A DNA stretch of 64,000 nucleotides from Flammeovirgaceae bacterium UBA2338 (GTDB lineage: Bacteria; Bacteroidota; Bacteroidia; Cytophagales; Cyclobacteriaceae): contig DDUM01000047.1 in assembly GCA_002344795.1 (NCBI GenBank), positions 39,722 through 103,721 of the forward strand. Reading direction: 5' to 3'. The notes below the pieces were generated by a model. It did no database searches and was not told where the DNA came from. It saw nothing but the letters and a program-made list of their open reading frames with translations. Position numbers and translations under genes: made by a program. How positions within the stretch are numbered: position 1 is the first letter of the stretch; the number at the start of each line of letters is the position of its first letter. Below are positions 43,873 through 51,391 of this stretch, one piece after another.

Positions 43873-44784
43873 TTAGGTTTTATTTTGAACTTCTTTACCA
43901 AAGAGTACCAAAAGAATTCCACCAACAATAACGACTGTGCTTACTACTTGAATTGCCAGAACACTTTCTTTAAGAATTAGGGCTGCAAAAAAAGCGCTGA
44001 AAACAGGGAGTGTATTGTATATAGTGGCTGCTTTTGTTGAACCAATTTCTACAACAGATCTGTTCCACAAGTAGTATGAAATTACCGATGGCCCTACACC
44101 AATGTAAATAAGCTGTAAAATGGAGGACAAAGAAAATTCTAATGTTACTGTTGGACTCATTATTTCTATCAGGAAAAATGGCGTTAGTAGGGTTACTCCC
44201 AGGATAATTGTGGCAGCCACAAATGAAAGGTTACCGATTGCAGGATTCTTTTTCTTTAAGAGCACAGAGTAGAAAGCAAATATGCTGGCAGCTCCGGCCA
44301 TCAGTAAATCGCCTTTGTTAAACTCAAGATCAAGTATTTTTTCCGGATTTCCTTTAGAGAGTAACGTGAGTAAACCAACAAGAAGAACGGCAAAACCAAT
44401 AGTCTGTTTGATTGTAATTTTTTCTTTATAAAATAGCCAGTTAAAAAGAACAACATATAAGGGGGCGGTAATCGCAAAAAGAGACAGGTTGAATGCAGAT
44501 GAGGTTTGGGCAGCTAGGTAGATTAATGAGTTGAAAATTGTAATCCCGGTAAAAGACAACACCAGCATGAGCCGCCACTGAGTAAGGATTAAACTCATGT
44601 CTCGCTTTAAATGTGAAAAGGCAAACGGGAGAATAACGGCTGTTGCTATCAACCATCTAAAGTAAGAAATTGAAACAGGCGAAAAGGTTGTTTTTAGATC
44701 CCTGGCCACTATAAAATTGCCCGACCAAATAATGGTGGCCAATAGGGCAAATAAGTATCCGGAATAGGCTTTGGAATCTCTCAT
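43873..44784 (-). CDS. EamA/DMT-family transporter
   Basis: 303 residues from the ATG at 44784 (an upstream in-frame ATG at 44853 adds 23 polar residues). Ten membrane helices in two EamA repeats (FALLATIIWSGNFIVARDLKTT...; FAFYSVLLKKKNPAIGNLSFV...GVGPSVISYYLWNRSVVEIG). Exports small metabolites; substrate unknown. Convergent with TauE. Confidence 0.88.
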   Translation of the reverse strand: MRDSKAYSGYLFALLATIIWSGNFIVARDLKTTFSPVSISYFRWLIATAVILPFAFSHLKRDMSLILTQWRLMLVLSFTGITIFNSLIYLAAQTSSAFNLSLFAITAPLYVVLFNWLFYKEKITIKQTIGFAVLLVGLLTLLSKGNPEKILDLEFNKGDLLMAGAASIFAFYSVLLKKKNPAIGNLSFVAATIILGVTLLTPFFLIEIMSPTVTLEFSLSSILQLIYIGVGPSVISYYLWNRSVVEIGSTKAATIYNTLPVFSAFFAALILKESVLAIQVVSTVVIVGGILLVLFGKEVQNKT

Positions 44785-44889
44785 GAATCTAAACAAGGGG
44801 CAAAGATGGTCAATAATGGACTTAACAGGAATTGTTGAGTCTTGCAGACACAAAAAGAATAATTACTTTGGTATTAGAGACAGATTTGA

Positions 44890-45075
44890 AAAAGAGTAGA
44901 CGTTGCCCTTAATGAGAAAATGGTTGGTGAATTGTCGGCAGAAACTAGCTATGGACAGAAATACTCTAATCTTGATGCTAGGTTTACTGGAAAGAATTTA
45001 CAAGAAAAAGATTTTTACACTTTTGTATCAGTCAAGCTGGGTGCTGGACCCCGCTATGATTTAGAATCCATATAG
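44890..45075 (+). pseudogene. C-terminal remnant of an outer-membrane beta-barrel protein
   Basis: A frame from 44890 reads RVDVALNEKMVGELSAETSY...YSNLDARFTG...DFYTFVSVKLGAG before a stop at 45075. Alternating residues look like closing barrel strands. No N-terminus, signal or upstream continuation: an in-frame stop is at 44887. Likely the tail of a deleted gene. Confidence 0.45.
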
Positions 45076-45133
45076 GGTAATGTTTATTTAAGAAAAATGA
45101 ATTGAAAGATTCAGGTTAAGTAGCCTCAGATGT

Positions 45134-45172
45134 AATACCCCCTTGTATCCTTTTACAAGGGGGTATTTTTTT
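45134..45172 (+). terminator. Rho-independent terminator
   Basis: Stem AATACCCCCTTGTA / TACAAGGGGGTATT (14 bp) with a short loop, followed by seven T. It now stands between the barrel remnant and the SET-domain gene, so it may have terminated the lost gene. Confidence 0.85.
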
Positions 45173-45213
45173 GCATCTTGCGCGCGAATTCTTATTAATG
45201 TTCCTGAATCACT

Positions 45214-45720
45214 ATGGCACTATTGGAAAAACAATTGTATGTGAAGAAGTCCACACTACCTGGAGCAGGAAAAGGATTATTCACAAAGAAGAAAATTAAG
45301 AAGGGCACTAGGATAGTTGAGTACAAAGGTGAAATTCTCACATGGAAGGAAGTTCAGAAGCTGGCGGATGATCGTAACGGTTATGTGTTCTATATCAATA
45401 GCAAGCGATGCATTGATGCCTGGAATTACAAAAAGGCGCTTGGAAGGTATGCGAATGATGCTAAGGGACTAGGCAGAGTCAAAGGCATAAAGACCAACTC
45501 AGAATATGTGGTTGGGAATGGCAAGAAGAAATGCTACATCGAGGCCATAAAGGATATCCCAGCCAAGGCTGAGATTTTTGTGGAGTATGGCAAGGAATAC
45601 TGGAAGGTAGTACGCGATAATTTGAAAATTGATGAGGAGAACGAGAAGAAGAAAAAAAAGAAGGGCAAGAAAGGAAAGAAAGCAAAGTTGCCTCATCAAA
45701 AGGCAACTAAGCGATTGTAA
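45214..45720 (+). CDS. SET-domain protein with a poly-lysine tail
   Basis: 168 residues. A minimal SET domain: GAGKGLFTKKKIKKGTRIVEYKGE, GRYANDAKGLG (the NH-motif region, with N-D in place of N-H-S), EYVVGNGKKKCYIEAIKDIPAKAE and EIFVEYGKEYW. The last ~30 residues are Lys-rich with a KKKKKKGKKGKKAK tract. SET proteins methylate lysine; bacterial members are rare and mostly of eukaryotic type. The basic tail suggests binding to nucleic acid or ribosomes. Substrate unknown. Confidence 0.85.
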   Translation: MALLEKQLYVKKSTLPGAGKGLFTKKKIKKGTRIVEYKGEILTWKEVQKLADDRNGYVFYINSKRCIDAWNYKKALGRYANDAKGLGRVKGIKTNSEYVVGNGKKKCYIEAIKDIPAKAEIFVEYGKEYWKVVRDNLKIDEENEKKKKKKGKKGKKAKLPHQKATKRL

Positions 45721-45726
45721 TAGAAA

Positions 45727-46179
45727 TTAATTTTTTGCGGCCTCTGCTTTGGCTTCTTCCAAAGTAGTGATCATAATCTCTTTCACCTCTCTAATTTTCT
45801 CCATTTGGGATTCGAGATAAGCACGGGATTGCTCTTCATCTACAGAATCGGGTAATGGATTAAATTGATGCATCCAGTCCATCATTGAATTATTGGCTGA
45901 ATCAAGTGTCAAGATCATGCGTTCAAGTGCCTCTTTTCGTTCTTTCACCAAATCAGGAGAGTTTGCAATTTTCTCCTGTAGCTGAGACTTAATCTTGTAG
46001 ATATCTTCCATTTTAGGCATTACTTCGTCATGGAGGTTCATTACCTGATCGTACAACGCCTGATTAGGATCTTCATTTGCATCCTCGTTACCCATTTCTC
46101 CTCCATTTTGATCTGAAGGTTTTCCGCAGGCCGCCAAAACCACTAAAAACAGAATTAAAAGCTTGTAAGTCAGTTTCAT
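45727..46179 (-). CDS. Small coiled lipoprotein, unknown
   Basis: 150 residues. Lipobox VLAAC, acidic linker (GNEDANEDPNQ), then a long helical region (YDQVMNLHDEVMPKMEDIYKIKSQLQEKI...) with a coiled-coil pattern. A transmembrane or enzyme domain is absent. Convergent with the SET gene. Confidence 0.7.
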   Translation of the reverse strand: MKLTYKLLILFLVVLAACGKPSDQNGGEMGNEDANEDPNQALYDQVMNLHDEVMPKMEDIYKIKSQLQEKIANSPDLVKERKEALERMILTLDSANNSMMDWMHQFNPLPDSVDEEQSRAYLESQMEKIREVKEIMITTLEEAKAEAAKN

Positions 46180-46331
46180 TGATTGTTTTTTTTATAAGTA
46201 AAGATACGTTTTTTACAACTTTTTGCGCCATTTCTCATAGCAAACGATAGTTAGGGGAGTAGAATTTTTACAAAAAAAGTATAAGAGGTAATTGGAATAA
46301 GTGAATAATTGCTTTTCTTAGCGCCTCGATT

Positions 46332-46418
46332 ATGAACAGAACAAGCAGCAAGCGATTTTATTTTTACTTTTTTAACTATCAAACCCATTCGGGACTTGAT
46401 CGAGAATCGCTTTGTTAA
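46332..46418 (+). CDS. Attenuator leader peptide, Phe/Tyr-rich
   Basis: 28 codons from ATG 46332 to TAA 46416. Codons 9-16 (46356-46379) encode FYFYFFNY: four Phe and three Tyr in eight. That is the composition expected of a leader peptide whose ribosome stalls on lack of phenylalanine or tyrosine, the products of the operon that starts 70 bp downstream. E. coli PheL is the textbook analogue. No strong Shine-Dalgarno sequence is present, normal for this phylum. Too short for ordinary gene finding. Confidence 0.8.
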   Translation: MNRTSSKRFYFYFFNYQTHSGLDRESLC

Positions 46419-46438
46419 AAAAATAAACAGAGAATATT

Positions 46439-46474
46439 CAGAAAGTCCCGGAACCCCCGGGACTTTCTGTTTTT
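46439..46474 (+). terminator. Phe/Tyr operon attenuator (terminator hairpin)
   Basis: Perfect 13-bp stem CAGAAAGTCCCGG (46439-46451) / CCGGGACTTTCTG (46457-46469), loop AACCC, then TTTTT. Alternative pairings exist. CGGGACTT at 46390-46397, within the leader peptide, is complementary to AAGTCCCG at 46443-46450 (antiterminator). AAGCGATT at 46350-46357 is complementary to AATCGCTT at 46405-46412 (encloses the antiterminator strand). Stalling at the Phe/Tyr run would free 46390-46397 and stop termination. Confidence 0.85.
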
Positions 46475-46487
46475 ATGACATTTTGTA

Positions 46488-47327
46488 ATGAACAGTAATA
46501 AAACAAAGAGAGTCGCCATACAAGGAATAACCACCAGTTTCCACGAGGTTGCCGCCATGCAGCACTTTGGTCAGGAGATAGAAACTATTGAGTGCCTTAC
46601 GTTTCATAATTTGTGCGAAACAATAAAAGAGGGTCATGCAGACTTTGGCGTAATGGCAATTGAGAATTCGATTGCAGGAAGTATTCTGCCTAACTATTTC
46701 CTTTTACAGCAATATCATTTCACCATCCTGGGTGAAGTTTACCTTCCTATCCGGATGCACTTGTTGGCATTGCCTGGTGTAAGTTTATCTGACATTAAGG
46801 TAATTGAATCGCATCCAATGGCGATCCGGCAGTGTGCGGATTACCTGCAACAATTGCCAAATGTTGAAATAAGAGAAAGCGAAGATACGGCATGGTCAGC
46901 CAAAAAGATTAAGGAAAATAAATTGTTGAATACGGCCGCAATTGCCAATGAACAAGCTGCTAAAAAATTCGGATTGTCTATTCTCGAAAGGAGGATAGAA
47001 ACTCATAAGAAAAACTTTACTCGGTTTCTCATTCTCTCAAAAAGAAACGGGGAGCAGAATGGAGGTAATAAAGCTTCCCTTTCATTTGAGGTGGCCGATG
47101 AAGTTGGTAGCCTCGCAGATGTATTAATGACCTTTAAAAGCGAGAAGATCAATCTCTCAAAGATTCAATCTGTCCCCATTATAGGCAAACCATCGGAATA
47201 TACGATCCATGTTGATGTAGAGTGGAGTAGAAGAAAGAGTTACGATGATGCCATTCAGCATTTATTACGACAGGTAAGAAATTTGAATATCATGGGTGAG
47301 TATAAAAAAGCAACGATAAAGTTTTAG
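46488..47327 (+). CDS. pheA: Prephenate dehydratase
   Basis: 279 residues. It converts prephenate to phenylpyruvate. Catalytic domain: AIQGITTSFHEVAA-type start, GVMAIENSIAGSI, NFTRFLIL (TRF motif). A C-terminal ACT domain is present (SLSFEVADEVGSLADVLMTF), but the Phe-binding ESRP is replaced by QSVP, so feedback control may be weakened and attenuation may matter more. No fused chorismate mutase; that activity is on aroF at the end of the operon. Confidence 0.93.
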   Translation: MNSNKTKRVAIQGITTSFHEVAAMQHFGQEIETIECLTFHNLCETIKEGHADFGVMAIENSIAGSILPNYFLLQQYHFTILGEVYLPIRMHLLALPGVSLSDIKVIESHPMAIRQCADYLQQLPNVEIRESEDTAWSAKKIKENKLLNTAAIANEQAAKKFGLSILERRIETHKKNFTRFLILSKRNGEQNGGNKASLSFEVADEVGSLADVLMTFKSEKINLSKIQSVPIIGKPSEYTIHVDVEWSRRKSYDDAIQHLLRQVRNLNIMGEYKKATIKF

Positions 47328-47330
47328 GGA

Positions 47331-48530
47331 ATGATTGAATTAGCAAAACGTATTGAAAAGGTAGAGGAGTACTATTTCTCTAAAAAGTTACAAGAGGTGA
47401 GAAGTCTTGACCAGCCTGATTTTCCTGTTATTAATTTGGGAATAGGAAGTCCGGACTCACCTCCATCGGAAAATGTAATCAAAGCTTTGCAACATACGGC
47501 TGAGCAACATGGAAGTCATGGTTACCAGAGCTACAAGGGTATTCCTGATTTCAGAAAGGGCATTGCCGATTTTTACAAAAGAATATATGGTGTTGCACTT
47601 GATCCCGATAAAATGATCCTTCCTTTGATGGGGTCCAAAGAAGGGATCATGCACATTTCTTTGGCTTTTGTTAATGAAGGTGATGAAGTGCTTATTCCGG
47701 ATCCCGGGTATCCCACATACGCTTCGGTATCACAATTGGTAGGGGCAACTATGACTACCTATCAGTTGGACGAGCGCACGGATTGGCAAATTGATTTTGA
47801 GAAGTTAGAGAAGAGAGATCTTTCTAAAGTAAAGATCATGTGGATCAACTCACCACACATGCCAACCGGAAGTGTGTTGTCTCTGGATGATATGAAGCGA
47901 TTGGTAGTGTTGGCAAAGGCAAATAACTTCCTGCTTGTTAATGACAATCCTTATAGCCTGATTCTTAACGATTCACCTCAAAGTATTTTATCAATTGAAG
48001 GAGCAGAGGATGTTGCAGTGGAGCTAAACTCTTTGAGTAAGTCACATAATATGCCTGGATGGAGAATAGGGTGGTTAGCTGGTAGCAGTGAACATGTGGA
48101 TGCGGTGTTGCGGGTGAAAAGCAATATGGACTCCGGTATGTTTTTGGGACTTCAACATGCGGCAGTGGAGGCGCTTCAGCAATCGGATGACTGGTTTGAG
48201 AAGTTGAATAATCTATACAGTTTAAGAAGAACCAAGGCTTTTGAAATTATGGAGTTATTGTCTTGCTCATATGCTATCAATCAGTCGGGACTTTTTGTCT
48301 GGGCCAAAGTGCCTGACACCATTGAGTCAGTGGAGGAATGGATTGATGCTATATTATATAGCACAAAAGTGTTTATTACTCCAGGATTTATCTTCGGGAA
48401 AGCCGGACAACGTTTTATACGAATTTCATTGTGCTCATCCGTTGAGAAGCTGCAGGAAGCCTATGATAGAATCAAAACTTCAAAGCAGCAGAATTTTAGT
48501 GCATTGGAATTGACTAAAGAAGAAAGGTAA
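47331..48530 (+). CDS. PLP-dependent aminotransferase (aromatic or aspartate type)
   Basis: 399 residues, class I/II fold. INLGIGSPDSPPS, HGYQSYKGIPDFRKGIADFY, INSPHMPTGSVL, and the PLP lysine in LNSLSKSHNMPGWRIGW. In this operon it most likely transaminates phenylpyruvate and 4-hydroxyphenylpyruvate (or prephenate). It starts 3 bp after pheA and overlaps tyrA by one base. Confidence 0.9.
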   Translation: MIELAKRIEKVEEYYFSKKLQEVRSLDQPDFPVINLGIGSPDSPPSENVIKALQHTAEQHGSHGYQSYKGIPDFRKGIADFYKRIYGVALDPDKMILPLMGSKEGIMHISLAFVNEGDEVLIPDPGYPTYASVSQLVGATMTTYQLDERTDWQIDFEKLEKRDLSKVKIMWINSPHMPTGSVLSLDDMKRLVVLAKANNFLLVNDNPYSLILNDSPQSILSIEGAEDVAVELNSLSKSHNMPGWRIGWLAGSSEHVDAVLRVKSNMDSGMFLGLQHAAVEALQQSDDWFEKLNNLYSLRRTKAFEIMELLSCSYAINQSGLFVWAKVPDTIESVEEWIDAILYSTKVFITPGFIFGKAGQRFIRISLCSSVEKLQEAYDRIKTSKQQNFSALELTKEER

Positions 48531-49426
48531 TGAGAGTAACAGTAATAGGTTTGGGATTGATCGGAGGTTCTATTGCAATTGATCTAAGAAAAAGTGGAGT
48601 GGCAACACGGCTTACTGGTGTTGATCAAAACGATGATCATGCAAGTGAAGCCCTTCGATTAGGAATCGTAGATGAAATTAAGTGTTTAGATGAGGCAATA
48701 ATAAATACTGATTTGATCATTCTGGCAATTCCGGTGAGTGCAATGGTAGGTGCAATCGGAGACCTGTTGAGCAGGGTTACTCCAGAAGTTACCCTTATTG
48801 ATATGGGATCAACGAAAGCAGCAATATGTAAATCAATAAGGTTGCAAAGGAACAGAGGTCAGTTTGTGGCAGCACACCCGATTGCAGGAACTGAAAATTC
48901 GGGACCAGGCGCAGCATTTTCCGGATTATTTAACAAGAAGACCTTGATTGTGTGTGAGAAGGAGCTTTCATCCTACTCTGCATTGCGTGTGGCCGACAAA
49001 GTATTTGCAGCAATGGGCGTAAAGACAATTTTTATGGAGCCCGTTGCGCATGATAGACACGTAGCATATGTGTCGCACTTATCGCATGTGAGTTCATTCC
49101 TTTTAGGGCAAACTGTAATGGACATAGAAAAGGACGAGAAAAATATTTTTGATTTGGCAGGGAGTGGTTTTGCATCCACAGTGCGGTTGGCCAAAAGCTC
49201 ACCAGATATGTGGGCTCCCATCTTTGAACAAAATGTTGAATACTTGAGTCAGGCACTCTTAGAGTATATCATGCACTTACAGCGCTTTCATTATCACTTG
49301 ATGAAAGGAGACTCCAAAGAAATACACCGAATTATGACAGAAGCCAATGAAATCAGAAGAGTGCTGGCTGGAATAGAATTAAAGGATGAAAAAACTAATA
49401 ATGTAGAATCGTTAATTGAAGAATAA
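48530..49426 (+). CDS. tyrA: Prephenate dehydrogenase
   Basis: 298 residues. Rossmann motif VIGLGLIGGSIAIDLRKSG, substrate loop AHPIAGTENSGPGAAFSGLF, and the catalytic His region HDRHVAYVSHLSHVSSF. It converts prephenate to 4-hydroxyphenylpyruvate. Begins on the last base of the aminotransferase stop (TAATG type). Confidence 0.94.
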   Translation: MRVTVIGLGLIGGSIAIDLRKSGVATRLTGVDQNDDHASEALRLGIVDEIKCLDEAIINTDLIILAIPVSAMVGAIGDLLSRVTPEVTLIDMGSTKAAICKSIRLQRNRGQFVAAHPIAGTENSGPGAAFSGLFNKKTLIVCEKELSSYSALRVADKVFAAMGVKTIFMEPVAHDRHVAYVSHLSHVSSFLLGQTVMDIEKDEKNIFDLAGSGFASTVRLAKSSPDMWAPIFEQNVEYLSQALLEYIMHLQRFHYHLMKGDSKEIHRIMTEANEIRRVLAGIELKDEKTNNVESLIEE

Positions 49427-49428
49427 TT

Positions 49429-50529
49429 ATGAAAAAGGATTTACAACTAGAAGAGATGAGCAGCTGGATAAAAGCGGAGAGACCATTGATTATTAGCGGG
49501 CCGTGTAGTGCGGAAAGTGAAAATCAGATGGTGAGTACCGCCAAACTTTTGAAGGCAATTGGTAAAGTAAATGTGTTACGTGCAGGTATCTGGAAACCAC
49601 GCACTCGCCCTGGACAATATGAGGGAGCAGGGAGTGAAGGATTGAAATGGTTAATGAAGGCCAAAGCTGAAACAGGTTTGCCTGTGGCTACAGAGGTAGC
49701 GAATGCATCGCATGTAGAAGAATGCCTTAAAGCGGGTGTAGATATACTTTGGGTTGGAGCCCGCACAACCGCAAATCCATTTTCGGTGCAAGAAGTGGCG
49801 GATGCTTTGAAGGGAGTTGATATCCCGGTTTTTGTAAAAAATCCTGTTAATCCTGATTTGGAGTTGTGGATTGGAGCATTGGAGCGGCTCAACAGAGCGG
49901 GGATAAAAAAATTGGGAGCCATTCATCGTGGATTTTCCTCATTTGAAAAAAGCCCCTTCCGCAATGCACCGATGTGGGATATAGCTATTGAGCTGAAAAC
50001 AAGGTTTCCGGAGTTAAATATTATCTGTGATCCAAGCCATATCGCAGGCCAAAGAGAATTAATTCCATTCATTTCACAAAAGGCAATTGATTTGGATATG
50101 GCTGGGTTGATGATTGAGAGTCATATTGAGCCTTCAGTAGCACTGAGCGATGCGAAGCAACAGGTGACCCCATCGGCACTGGCTAAAATACTTGAGAATT
50201 TGGTTGTACGGACAGCCTCTACAGCCAATAAGGAATTTAAAAATACACTTACCATTTTACGAGAGCAGATAGACGGATTGGATGATCAAATTATGCAAAC
50301 GATGGCTGCCCGTATGAAAATTTCTGAACAAATTGGCAACTATAAGAGAGATAATAAAGTCACCATCTTACAGGTGAGCCGATGGGAAGAAATTATTGAA
50401 ACACGAATTGCACAAGGCAATGCAATGGGCCTGGGAGATCAATTTGTCAATAACCTGCTTAAGCTGATTCACAATGAGTCGATTCAGGTGCAACAAAAAG
50501 TGATGAATAGGGTACCTGAAAAAGTTTAG
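49429..50529 (+). CDS. aroF: Bifunctional DAHP synthase / chorismate mutase
   Basis: 366 residues. The N-terminal ~270 form a type-I-beta (KDO8P-like) DAHP synthase: ISGPCSAES, RAGIWKPRTRPGQYEGAG, GARTTANPFSVQEVA, CDPSHIAGQRELI. The C-terminal ~90 are an AroQ chorismate mutase: LREQIDGLDDQIMQTMAARMKISEQIGNYKR. The fusion combines the first shikimate step with the branch to prephenate and lets the mutase act as a feedback sensor, as in related Bacillus enzymes. Last gene of the Phe/Tyr operon; its stop overlaps the opposing gene's end by 4 bp. Confidence 0.93.
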   Translation: MKKDLQLEEMSSWIKAERPLIISGPCSAESENQMVSTAKLLKAIGKVNVLRAGIWKPRTRPGQYEGAGSEGLKWLMKAKAETGLPVATEVANASHVEECLKAGVDILWVGARTTANPFSVQEVADALKGVDIPVFVKNPVNPDLELWIGALERLNRAGIKKLGAIHRGFSSFEKSPFRNAPMWDIAIELKTRFPELNIICDPSHIAGQRELIPFISQKAIDLDMAGLMIESHIEPSVALSDAKQQVTPSALAKILENLVVRTASTANKEFKNTLTILREQIDGLDDQIMQTMAARMKISEQIGNYKRDNKVTILQVSRWEEIIETRIAQGNAMGLGDQFVNNLLKLIHNESIQVQQKVMNRVPEKV

Positions 50530-51272
50530 TGGTTTAAAAAATATTTCCCATGAGAATCCACATGGACTGGTTTCACCGTTTTTGTTTTTTCAAAATCGTT
50601 GAACAATGGCTGGAGATTCTTCCAAAATTCTATTGTAGTGGCTGATGGATTATAGTCATTTACAATTTTTTTGATGGTCGCTTCATTGGGAAGTCGATCA
50701 GGGAATATATGAACCGGTATTTTTTGCTGGCCATTGTTATGCGCCTCTACCGCCAGAATGTATAATTCTTTAATCTTATCGTCCGTAATGGGTATGCAGC
50801 CTATGGTCACACAATTGCCATGAATATAAATTGATCCACCAGGATGAGCAGGGTCACTAAGTATTTTATCTGATTGATTCGGGTAATTAATACCCAGGGA
50901 CAAGTGAAAATTACTCACCGGATTAAAATTATTGATATAATAAATGCCCTCCGGTATTTGTCCATCACCCTCTTTTCGTTTTGGGCCTAAGGTACCTGAG
51001 TTGGTGCAGAAAGGATAGGTACGCAACAATACAAACTCTGTTTTACCCTTTTCCTTAATCCAAACTTCAAGTTCTTCTGTCTTTTTAAAGACCCTGAGAA
51101 AAAGATGAAATCCTGAATAGGAGAGATTTTTATGTGTAAAGTACCCCTTTACCACTCCTTCTTTTTCATGGTAGGCAGTTTTTACCCTTGCATACTGTAA
51201 TTGCTTGTTCTTAAAATCGGATGTAAATAAGCATACCGATACCCACAAAAATACCTTGAAAAGTAGTTGCAT
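50526..51272 (-). CDS. L,D-transpeptidase (YkuD/ErfK type)
   Basis: 248 residues with a signal peptide. The catalytic motif is IHGNCVTIGCIPITD (HG...xGC with the nucleophilic Cys), preceded by YYINNFNPVSNFHLSLGINYPN. It cross-links or modifies peptidoglycan in the periplasm. Convergent with aroF with a 4-bp overlap of ends and no room for a terminator. Confidence 0.9.
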   Translation of the reverse strand: MQLLFKVFLWVSVCLFTSDFKNKQLQYARVKTAYHEKEGVVKGYFTHKNLSYSGFHLFLRVFKKTEELEVWIKEKGKTEFVLLRTYPFCTNSGTLGPKRKEGDGQIPEGIYYINNFNPVSNFHLSLGINYPNQSDKILSDPAHPGGSIYIHGNCVTIGCIPITDDKIKELYILAVEAHNNGQQKIPVHIFPDRLPNEATIKKIVNDYNPSATTIEFWKNLQPLFNDFEKTKTVKPVHVDSHGKYFLNH

Positions 51273-51391
51273 AACCCTTGATTTTTATAAGTATAAATCC
51301 ACTGGGTATTTATAGGACACCGCTCAACATCAAATATTTTTATAATGTGGCTTTTTGATTGAATTTACGTGATTTTGGGCTAATTTAAATC

